64,000 nt of DNA from Smittia aterrima (lineage: Eukaryota > Arthropoda > Insecta > Diptera > Chironomidae), in the NCBI GenBank assembly GCA_033063855.1, contig CP093831.1, positions 8,494,001 through 8,558,000 of the forward strand, given 5' to 3'. Under the pieces are notes generated by a model. That model worked only from the letters and a program-made list of their open reading frames with translations, ran no database searches and had not been told where the DNA came from. Positions 10,806-21,800 of this stretch are shown in pieces (positions within the stretch are counted from its first letter, which is position 1; every line of letters starts with the position of its first letter). The position numbers and the translations under genes were made by a program.

Positions 10806-13800
10806 GATTTTATTTAGTCACCACAGTTTGATTAATTTGAGATACAACATTTAGAGGCTAACGAATCGTTTTGTCTGCTGTCTGCAGTTCGCGAATCAGT
10901 GAAAAACATCGAAAGCAAAGAAGTGAGTCAGGTTTGCCTAAAAGGCAAAATGCCAAATCTAAATTTAAAATCAACGAAGAGAATCGAGAGTTTTACTGTT
11001 TCTTGTTGATTCGTCAATGTTTGTTTTTTACGATCGATGTCTATGTCGATGTCTCTTCGAACATAATAAAGTTGAGAGAATTTTGTGGCGAATCGAAACA
11101 AATCTTCAAATTCTGTTTGCGAATTTCTACAAAGCTTAACGTTGATTGCAAGCCGGTTGATCTTATCGCGGTGTTGGTGTGGATTAGTTAATGACGCAAT
11201 GAATTGCAGTCGGAGAAACAAAAATAAGAAAATGATTCGTTGGCTCATATTTTCTTCTTCTTCAACGAAAAAGTCTAAAAATATTTTAGATTCACTCGTG
11301 TGTCGGATTTGATGACGAGAGCAAGCGACTTTAGGAGTTTCTTCTTTCGGCTTATGATTGAAAACAAAATAAATCTCCTGCGAATGTCTGTAATAATGTT
11401 CCTAAGTCAAAACTGACATGTATCGACTAATTTTATGTTTGAACGTTCATAAGTCACAGAGAGTTCGATTATTTATGAGAAAATATAAAACGATCAGCAA
11501 AATATTAAATCGAATGTAAGATTGCGTAAGAAATCCGCCAAATATGGCTTCGCGTTTGATGTTTGGCACAAATTTAATGATGAAAACTTTCGAAGCGGTT
11601 AAAGATAAAAGATTGCTTGAAGGGCGTTAAGTTCATTATTAATAGTTTAGCGAAAACTAATTAAACTTTCATTATTTTCTGATAATTCAAGCGAGAAACT
11701 CAGTTTTACAGTTCCCGATAACTTTGCCATAGAATTTGATTATTAACTTTCCAGTAGCAGATTCAATCAATGTCCATTGTTGCAGATGGTTCAAATTTCA
11801 ATTTCATTTCGCTCATACTGTTCAGAGAATTTTATGAATCGATTTCATCAAATTGGAAACGTGTGGCATTGTGTGGGGTACGAATGAAGTGCGAAACGGA
11901 AAGCAAGCGATGGCGCTAATCGAGAATCACAAAGATATTTGAGCAGTTGCTGATTTATACCAAACAACTAAAACAATAGTAATCGTTCGATCTTTAAGAT
12001 CACTTATGAGAGCTAACACTTGCATGTTGCGTCTAATTAAATTTATGTGTCGTTGCCTCAAGGGACGCGACTGACGATGATAGATGAAGACACGAAAAAA
12101 CCGAATCATCTTCAAAGCGAAGCAGAAATTCTGTTCACTTAGCTTCGTTCCGATGATCACGACGCTGACCCAGATTTCTCACAGTCAATTTCCATTTCAA
12201 ACTTCACGATCGTTAAGTTGACGATGACAATAAACGTTCATTGTTCTAAGAACTCAAATCAGCTGAAACAAATTAGAATTCGAGATGGGAAAATTTAGAA
12301 AAGATTTTTTTAGGGAAATCAAGAAAATTTCTTCACTTGTTTCTTAATTTAGTTTTAGTTTTTCTTGATTGTGCAGTTAAGCCGATCAAAAGTAATAAAA
12401 GTAAATTAAATTTGTGTTCGATCGTAGGTAGCACAAGCCATAAACTGACTTGATTGTGTTTGTGAGTGAAACATCTGTGCGATCACGAAGTCAATGATGA
12501 ACAAACAAAGTTGAAACAATCACAGATCGAGACGTTGCCATCATAGAATTCAATTAGCAAAGTCTCCTGTGTTGATTCAGAATTTTCGGAAATGTTGAGT
12601 GATCTGAATCAAAACAAAACTTAACTCTCTCGAGAATCGAAATGAATTTGTTGAATTGACAAAGTTTTGTAGACGAGCTTAGTCAATCAATTAAGAAACA
12701 ATCGATTCGACCTTGAAATAAAGCGGCGAGAGACTGAAACTGAGAAGACGCCACTGTCAACAACTGAAGGTTTAGTCTTTTCTCGCTAATTATTCACACA
12801 AACCTCGAAAAGTAAACTTCATCAGAGGTTGATTAATTTGTCCACAAAAGGGCTGAAAAACTCCCAAAACAATTTCAGTAGCGAATGTGTTCAATTAACT
12901 AAATTAATTGCAACCGAAAGTTTCACCAACAAATTATTTTGCTGACTTAATGCTAAGAGATGTAAGCAATTATTTTTCAACCTAATTGCCAGTAAAATGA
13001 ATTTGCCGATTTAACTTTGCCTTAAGTGCAAAAAAAAGTTCGATCTGAATTTATGAGAGCTCAAGTCGGACTCGAGAAATTTAAACGCATTTCCTTGGCG
13101 TCGACTGGGCGACTAAGATTTATGTTGATTGGAGAGAAGTGCAGTGTACGTCGAGTTGTTTACTCGTGAAACTTTTCAATCGAGAAAATAAATCTTTTCG
13201 CCTCAGAACTTTTCATTCTCCCGTTCGTCGAACTTCAAGTTTCGTGTCTGCTAAATCATAAATTAATTTATCGTTCCGAGATCAATTAGTTTGTTCTTCA
13301 TCATTGACGGAAACCACAGGCAGTTCTTGAAGTTATCAAAAGTGAGAGAATTACTTAAGTGGCTGAGCTTTGCTGCGTTTGAATCGATTCATTAGTTCGA
13401 TGCTACTTCCCACACGTTTCAATAAAAGCGAGAAGAAATGTTAAACACTCGATAATCTTCTCAACGGAACTTCCATGAACGTTTTGAGATAACTTTTTCG
13501 ACTCTTCGCTGATTGTCTTAGCAAGTCTTCGACCTTAAGTGGAGTTTCGTGAAGAAATTCAAGAATAAGTTAATTGCAGTGATTTGTGATTTCTTTTGTC
13601 TCGTTAACCGAAGAGATCCAAGCGACTGCTCGTATTTGTCTAACTCTCGAGACTTTCGTCTTGATTACCCAACGATCGTCTTAAACATTCCTTCTAATTA
13701 TTTTCGATGACAAAGCTATTGCTTTGAATTGATTGATGGAAATTAAACTTAGACCAACGCTCTCGATTTGATTGCGCAACGCAAGCTGTTCAAGCCTCGC

Positions 13801-15658
13801 AACCATAAATTAAGATTCAATTTTCCATTCGCTATTGAATATCAGAGAACGTTGAGCTGCGATAATGATTTGATTCACAAAATGCAAAGCTCGAGTTATG
13901 AGATTGATGGAACAGGTTGTGCTATGGCAAATGGCTCCGATTTCAATCGAACGCAAAGTTGTCATGCTAATTAATCCAATCAAACAACCAAAATATTTAA
14001 TTGAACTGCTTTCCATAATCCGAGAAGTTGAATCCATCAATGTGACGCGAAGATATCTTAAATGACCTTGAGTCAACTATAAAATTCATCAAAATTACCG
14101 GCTTTGAAAAATACTTTGATCGTCAGATTTTGTGTAAGCTGCTTATGATAAAGTCAGAACAGCTGCCGAAAACTTAATCACTTTGACATGAAGCTAACGA
14201 TTAATGTATTTTACTAAAACGCTTCGGGATGAACTTAAATTAACTCGAATGACTGGAAATCGCGGATTCAAAACATTTCTCTTCACGTTTTCAATTAAAA
14301 TAAATTTATTGTTCTAGACTTTGTTGTGGACTTCACAGACGAAACTCAAAACTCGAGTGGATTAAGTGAAACTCATTCCACTTTTACAATTTATTTCTGA
14401 TGATGTTGATGCTGGCAGCTAAGTTGTCAAAATCGCAGAATTAAAGTTCTTGCAGTCTCATTTTTTATTAATTAATTGCACGAACATCAATTGCTCTTGT
14501 TTTGCGCAATAAATTTTATCATCGACGTCGCAATCTTTTCTTGTAATCAAGACCCAAACGCTTCTTGTTTACGATCGCATGCAGCTCCAAGCTGAGTCTT
14601 CAAAATTAAGCAAAAACACTTCTGGAATTTATTTTATCGAGCAAGAGACATAAAGACTTCAATTAATTAATTGCACGCTACCCGAGGGCAACATGAAGTC
14701 AGGAGACGAAATATTCAAAACTTTTAAGTTTAATTGCGTTCTGAACTGTTTTATGGACTCAAGCGACGAAAAATTTGAATTTATCATTAAAAGTTTTAAC
14801 TAATTGAATCAACAAAATATCAAATTTCTCTGCTGGCTCGTTGTCATATTCGTTTGATTGCATCAACCTGCAGCCGACCAACTCCGGAAATAAATCACTG
14901 ACAAGAACATAACAGCGAACGATGAGCGATTCATGAGACTTTTAAAACATCAGATTTTGGGTTGAATTGAGCAATAAATTCGCCCACGACAGCAGTTGAC
15001 GTTCCAACGGTTCTTACGACAGAGAAAGCTTTTACTAAGCTCAACCTTAGAGATAAAGAGAATCTTCAGTCGGTCAATGATTTTATTGTCAATTTGACGC
15101 CGCCAGAAATTCATGTTTTGACTTAAGTCAGAAGAGAAATGTTTGGAGATCACACAAAGAGTTTTCTACTTTGAGATAATCCAGCGATCACATTTTACTC
15201 GAGTTTAATTTGATTTATGACTTTTGAGCGATGATAAACGCGATGAAGACATTTCTTTAACGAATTTAAAACTTTTAATGTTCACCGTTGACTGGATTTG
15301 GATTTATGTTGTGGCGATGACAAATTTACGGGATTTACGTTTGCCAAGAAGAACTTTCAAGTCGCGCGAAGACAAAACATGGAAATTCACATTTCACTCA
15401 CAAAACGAACAGAACAACAAACTCTTCCAAAGTTTTCAAATTAATAAATTAACTTGTTTGATTAAATTCGACAATCAGGAGAGGACAAATGTTATGTTAC
15501 GTTCAAAGGTGGGTCGAGTCCGAGTTGTTAGTTGAAATCAGATCAAATCGCAATTTAGATTTAGTTTTAGACGGCAAATTATTAGAAGAAAATTCTTAAT
15601 TAACTTTGAACTTCTTTTGATTGAGCAATTTGTTTAATGATTTTCTTTCTTTTCTCAG

Positions 15659-15756
15659 GAAATAATTTCAACGAGAGAAACGAACAAATCGACACTAAGT
15701 CAAATCAATGGTTTGGCGCGACAGTGTCAAGTGCTGGAATCGACGGTCCATTGGTG
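15659..15756 (+). pseudogene. Orphan antisense copy of integrin exon 3
   Basis: These 98 bases are identical to exon 3 of the integrin gene (32244-32341, minus strand) and encode NNFNERNEQIDT...SNQWFGATVSS. They keep a polypyrimidine-AG acceptor (TTTTCTCAG) and a good donor (GTAAGTA). The copy is on the plus strand, outside and downstream of the parental gene, so it cannot be spliced in cis into the integrin mRNA. The partners needed on this strand are missing: exon 2 is deleted from this arm, and exons 1 and 4 lie outside the repeat. It is best read as a non-functional exon fragment carried by the inverted duplication. Confidence 0.9.
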
Positions 15757-17761
15757 GTAAGTAATCGAATAGCGTGAGCATTGCTAGTTAACTGCATTTT
15801 GATGGGAGACTCGCCTTCAATTTCCACTTCGATCTTAACAATATTCGATTCTTCTTCTTCTCGCCTACGACAACTAAACGCCAATAAAATTCGACGTTCT
15901 TGATTATTCTCAGGCAAATCGATTCGTTTACCTTTGTCGCTTTCCTTACGAAAGCAAACCAAATCGAAATGCTGAGCATAAATCAGTCGAACGAAGAAGC
16001 TTCATCGATAAAAGAAAAAGTTTTCTATTTGCCCATTACTGGATCGAAACTTTGCTTTATCGCAAACAAAAGAAAAGCGAGCAGAGGCGATAATGACTTT
16101 GAATTTATTTTCGTCGCAAGACTTTTATGTGTTTCGATTGATTTTTGATTGAGAAGCTTGACGTGAGTGAGTCGAAGGGTGTGTCTGTCGTCCCATCTTC
16201 AGTTAGAAACTTTCTTGAGTCGACTTTTCTAATTTTATCGTAACTTTGACATTTGATGTTGATAGGAGCTGCCGCAACGTAAATTCAGCGAAGCGAGGTA
16301 AACTTTTATGTTTGCCAAAGGAAGCCGGAAGGGCGAGGCAAAGGATTCACATTTAGGTCAATGACAACGCTTGTTACTTTCACTTCAACTTCTGCAATGA
16401 TTCGATGATTTTCTTTGTCGTTTGCCGTCTCACGAGCTGATAATCTAAAAGCATTCGCAATTATCTTCCGTCTAATCTTGTCGACCTTTCTGACATTGAG
16501 AAGCGCGGCAAAGAACATTTCATTGTTCATTAACCACGCCGCCGCTCAAAGAGCGCAATTTGCATGCAGATTCGCATTAACAACTCGTTGGTCTGAACTT
16601 TAAACTTTTCCTTCGTTCAATTTCAAACAATTTTCAAGTTAAATGAGAACAGATTTCGATTAGACGAGCTCGAGACGAATTAACGGAGAAGAACCTTCTT
16701 GATTTTTTCCACCAACTTGCACTGCGTTAACAGATTGCGAAACAATGAGTTTCTTTGTTTTTACTTCGCGAGATCGGAAACGCGACTGTGCGCAATCTTC
16801 TGATTTGTAAACGGCATCGATGGCAAATTGTTTTTGCTCTTTCGAGACTTTCCATGAATGGATTGCGGCCAGAGGTCAAGAAGAATCTTTCGTCTTTGTT
16901 TTATTGAACATTTATTGCAGTTTAGATTGTGAGCGAGAAATTTCTGCGAATTCGGAAGAAAGAACGAAGATGTAAGCGATCGATTGTGATTCCGTTTAAG
17001 GGCGAAGCCGAATTCTTGCAACTGCTTTCTCGCATCGATTTCGCTGTCACTTGAGCCAAATTCTTAAACACAATCGTGTCGACGCCCGAATTTTAAAAGC
17101 CGAATTGTTCAGCTAAGTTTCAATCGAGAAAATCAACTGGAAATATTCAAAGCATTTGCTGATGAAATATTTCTTGAACAGCCTTGAGAAAATCGTCGAT
17201 TACGCTCCACTTAGCGATCTCTTGTTTCTTCTCTTATCTTAAAAGATCTTCAAATATTTGTAGTGCGGCGATGAGAAAAGTCTGAGTCTCATAGTTTTGT
17301 TGATATTTCTCTTGGCGGCCACGACGACGTTGACCTGGAAATTCATTTTCATCAGATCAAACGATTCTTGAACGTCTCATCATCAATGTCTCGTCATCAT
17401 TTTGCCGTTGATCGGATGAAATTCTTCTGCTTTCTGTTGCAACTTTTCATAATTCCAATTCACTCGCACGATTGTCGGACTCGAAAGTTAACATTTCTTG
17501 TCCATTTTCGGATAGTTTCACGTTTCGCGAGGAGATCGAGTACAAAACTCCGCAATTTGATTTGAAAAAATCTTTTCTCTCGCTCCTTCTCTCTAACTAT
17601 TCTTGCTTCTTGATTGCGATGCGATTCTTATTTGTTATCAGAGTCGATGTCGCTGAGACCTTATTCGAGACTGATTTGCCATCGCGCTCAAGGTTGAACG
17701 CGAAAAAAATCTGTTTTCGGACAAGACGAGTTGCCAGTGAGACAACATTCTTCATTTGTTG

Positions 17762-18863
17762 AACAGAGAGAAGTACAAATGTTGAGCTAAATACTTTCCT
17801 TCCATTCTCTCAACTTAATCTCAATTGAAATCCTGTTAACTCTTAAATAAAATGCAAGAAACTTCTCAATTATGTAATTAATCACTTTATTTCAATTGTT
17901 TTACAATTAATAAAATTAAAACTTCGTTTTAAACGTTTCGTTCTGTTCTATGTACAAAAATCATGAATTTCTTGGTTTCGTCGTTGAATTAATTAAGTTA
18001 GTGTGATAATTAGATGAGGATTATTGCATTCGTGATTAAAATTATCAGTTAGTGATTTTCGGGTAACATCCTTCGTAAAAGTTCCTCAATAAAGTTCTCT
18101 CTTCGGATCTTAATTATTGCTCAGCATTTTCGTTTCACATTTGCAATATGATTAAAAGTTCTAATTGACTTTTAAAGGCACATTTATTCACAATTATCAA
18201 CTAAATATTAATTAAACTAAATTATAATTAAATCTCAAAAAGTCAAGTGATTTGTTAAGTCGTGAAAATAAATTAATTTGAGAGAAGCGAGACCTGAAGC
18301 TTCTCTCGCAAGTCATTGAGTTTCATGGGAAATTTCAAAAGCTTACACGCGGAGATTTAAATTTAGATTCAAGATTGAGGTAAGAAGCTTTTAGAGAAGC
18401 TTCAATCAGGCTTCGCTAGAGATTAGCAAGAGGACGATTTAAGTTTCAAATGGCACAAAGCCGCGAGCAATTTAATAAAATTTCCCACAAAACTGATCGC
18501 ATTGCATGTCGAAATGTGAATTATTTTTGGAGAGAAAAAGCTTGGCAGTTAATTCGCGAATTAATATAAAAGTTCCTCGCCGAAATTGTTCGCAAAATTT
18601 AAAAACTAAATTCAACAATTGGGGATTCCACAAAAATTTTCTGTGCGCTTCCGTCGACACAAGAGCCAACAAGAAAAATCTTTAACTAAACGTTTTTGAT
18701 CATTGTTTTGTAAAATGACTAGCAATGATAATGAGAAGAAGTTTGATCGATGGCAAAAGTTTTCCTTTTAGTTTGGAAGCCTAATTAACGACACTGCACA
18801 TGAAATTTTTTTGTCACAGTTTGATTTTTCTAATAACGGAACCTGAATTAAATCGCTCATCGC
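17762..18863. other. Spacer between left arm and integrin 3' end
   Basis: This contains the 3' UTR and downstream flank of the integrin gene (transcribed leftwards). No other gene is visible. AT-rich runs on the minus strand could serve for polyadenylation, for example an AATAAA reading leftwards near 18185, but the choice of site is not clear. Confidence 0.5.
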
Positions 18864-21800
18864 TTATAAATGCTCATCTCCGTGGTAGTTCCCGTTTCGA
18901 TTCAGCGGCTGTCTTTCATGTGGTGATCCTGTTGGACGATTTCTCTTGAAGAATCCGCACTGTTTAAAAAGAGAAAGTTTTTAATTATTTATTTTTCAAA
19001 GTTTGATCATAAATTCGAATTAATTACCTTATACAACAAATAAACTAACAACAACAGGATGAGAGTTCCAGCACAAGCCGCTAGCACATAAATCCAAAGA
19101 GGAATTACATCTTCCTTAGGAACCAGATTGGGGATGGCGGTGACAACAACTTCATGTGATGTGAGTGTGTCGTTGAGTGGCTTTCCGATGTAGGGAAGCT
19201 TTGTGATGCGACCAAAGGCCATCGTTGATAGTTTAACTTCTGATTCTCCTCCGAGCTAATTGGGGATTTTATGAAATAATTTAAAATCTTTAACAACTTG
19301 GGAAATTTAAATTCTTACCTTGACAAGAGTGTGAGCGACTAATCTCGTTCTGAGAGCTATCAAAGCCTCGCTGTTCTTATCGAGAGGTCCAACGACGCAA
19401 CGAACTGATGCACAGTTAGTTGATTTGCAAATTGGCTCGGTGCTGATTTGAGAAACGTCTCGCTTGACTGGATAATGTTTAAACTGCTGATCAATGCTTT
19501 CATGGTGGGCATTCAATGGTCGCTTGTGAGAGATCGAATAGCTTGAAGTTCTGCTGTAAGTGCTTCCGCCACCTCCTTGTTGTTCTTGTCCATCTTCATT
19601 GCCATCTTCGTAATCTTCATATTCTTCGTCTTTGCTGCTATGTTTGTCAGAGCTCTGTTGATAACCGTCACGACTCGAGTATGAGTAGCCAGATGAACTT
19701 CCAGATTGATGACCAGATGAACCTCCAGATTGATGACCAGATGAACCACCCGATTGATGACCAGATGAACCACCAGTTTGATGGCCACTTGACGAGTGAT
19801 GAGAGCTTGATGATGATGATTGTGTTCCAGCGATTCCACCACTCGACGCGCTTTGTCTTCTCATCTCTTCATCAACATTGTTACGCGATCCAAGAACGCC
19901 CAAGTCAAGTCCAACAGTTTGGAAACCTCGTCCTCCTTGTGCAGCTTTTTCTAATGCTGAAACTCCAGTGACAAGTCCCGGTCTCGCTGATTCACCATCT
20001 TGCTGACTTTGCATTCTTCGTCGACCCGAGCTACCCGTTGATCCACTTTGTTCAGCGTGAGTCCGAGCAGCCAGATGAGAAATGTCTTGATCTACGCTGC
20101 TGTCAAAGTTGACTTCAGAGCGACCTCCACTAACGCCGGAGCTTGAAGATCTGCAGAATGAGAAAGAGATATCTAGAAACTAGTTCGCCAGAGAAAACAT
20201 TTCAATACTTGTTAGTAATTTTAGAATCCAATTTAGTCACAATGACTTGCGATTTGCAGTTAGCCGAAATATTTCGAGACGATCTTTGATATCAGATTTT
20301 GATTGTTAGTTTGAGTTTTATTTAAAATTTAAAAGAAGAAACAAAACATTTCTTACCTGCTTCCACTGCTTGATCCACCACTGACTCTGCTTTCACTTTG
20401 TCGGTTGAACGAGGAATCGTGTCCTGAGTTAGCTTGATTGTAAGTTGACTCATGTTGAAGACGTCTACGTTCTTCTTCCTGATATACTCGTTCTTCCTCC
20501 AATCGATAACGTTCTTCTTCTTCGCGTCTTTGCGTTTCTTGCTGTCTTCTCCTTACTTCAATTTGACGAATTCTCTGTTCTTCTTGATGACGTCTCTGCG
20601 CTTCGTAATATTCTTGCTGTTGTCTCTCGTATTCAGTTTGACTTGATGACTGTTCAACTCGTCTGCTGCTTGATTCGTCAAGTCGTTTTTGTTCATCCCA
20701 ATTGACAACAGAACCAGTGTACACTCTTTCAGTGCTGGTTTCTGAAACGACAGCTCTCCCGTCTTGGCCGCGAGTAATCGTTCGATTTTTGCTGGCATGA
20801 TGAGTAACAACGGGACCACCATTAACTGAAGATGATTTCCAATTTTCTTCGTATTCATATTCGCGAGCTGATGATCCTGCTCCTCCAGTTGCTGCTCCGC
20901 TCGATGATGATCGATCGTACTGCGATGATCTATCGTAGTTCGCTTGACCTGCTGATGAGCCTTGAGTTGATCCTTGTGACGATGCGCGATCATCGTATTG
21001 TGAAGATCTGTCATAGTTTGCTTGACCACCGCTTGCACCTTGATATCCACGTCTGCTGTCATATTGCGACGATCTATCAAAGTTTGCTTGACCAGCTGAT
21101 GATGAACCTTGTGATGATCCACTCGATTCTCGATGAGTCGACGAAGATTCTCTCGCAGCACTTCCACCTTGTCGTCCCTCAGATTTTTCCCATTTAAAAC
21201 CGCGTGATGCTTCAACCTTTTCATCACCACTGTCAGCAGCATGATGGCGAGTTTCAGTAAACGAATTTCTTTGGCTTGAACCTCCTTGACGATTTGCAGT
21301 TGATGTGGTTACTCCACGACCACCTTGCCAACCTTCGTAGTGACCCGCATCTTTTCCACGTTGCGTATGAATGATGGAAGCATCTCCACTCGACTCGCGG
21401 CTTTCGTCACGATCCAAAATGTTCTTCTCTTCCTGAGTGGCACCTCCTTGAGTATTATAACGAGTTGTGTAATATCCTGTGTCTCCTTGTCGCACTGGCG
21501 AACGATTCTTGTCTAAGAAACTTTTCCTTTCTAAGATGTGATCGCGATAAAGTTGTGCTTTGTTCACAGCTGGAGCAATATCACACACAACAGGGCCAAG
21601 AGTCTCAGGCTGATTCATTAAATACATCAAAGGTTCTTCGTCCAAAGTTTCAGCGGGCCAAGTAATGTAAATTTCGATCTCTTCGATTGTTGAGGTTCCA
21701 TTGTTACGAATGTCGTAGATATGAACAACGTGAGGTCCAATTTCCGCTTCAAGAGTTGCATTTTTGAATTCTTTATACAACGAAATATTGTAATGAACTT

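Larger units (their letters stand above)
6939..17761 (+). repeat. Left arm of a 10.8/12.1 kb inverted repeat
   Basis: The reverse complement of 30242-42330 matches this arm in long blocks. Examples are 7155-8577 against 40700-42114, about 12.3-14.05 kb against 36.58-38.3 kb, and 14.15-17.76 kb against 30.24-33.93 kb. Some stretches near 13.1 kb are identical over more than 150 bases; elsewhere I see a substitution every few tens of bases and small indels. Three interruptions stand out. Bases 8578-10883 (pickpocket gene) face 40031-40700 (globin gene). About 11.0-11.16 kb and 11.6-11.95 kb are strongly diverged. About 100 bases at 14048-14150 face 2.65 kb at 33928-36576. The arm corresponds to integrin introns 1-3, so this is most simply the derived copy. 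Its outer end has plain sequence, with no transposon ends or target-site duplication. Confidence 0.95.

Noticed and set aside
15659..15756. Left-arm exon 3 as a mutually exclusive integrin exon
   Set aside because: It lies on the opposite strand and beyond the gene's 3' end, so only trans-splicing could use it, and there is no sign of that.
17368..17762. Frames near the inner end of the left arm, repeated at 30.2-30.6 kb
   Set aside because: Same reason as above; intron sequence of the integrin in the right arm, with no splice or domain support.
19513..21242. His/Val-rich alternative-frame ORFs over integrin exons 10-11
   Set aside because: Frame-shifted readings of the Ser/Gly/Gln repeats; the annotated frame is fixed by splice continuity on both sides.
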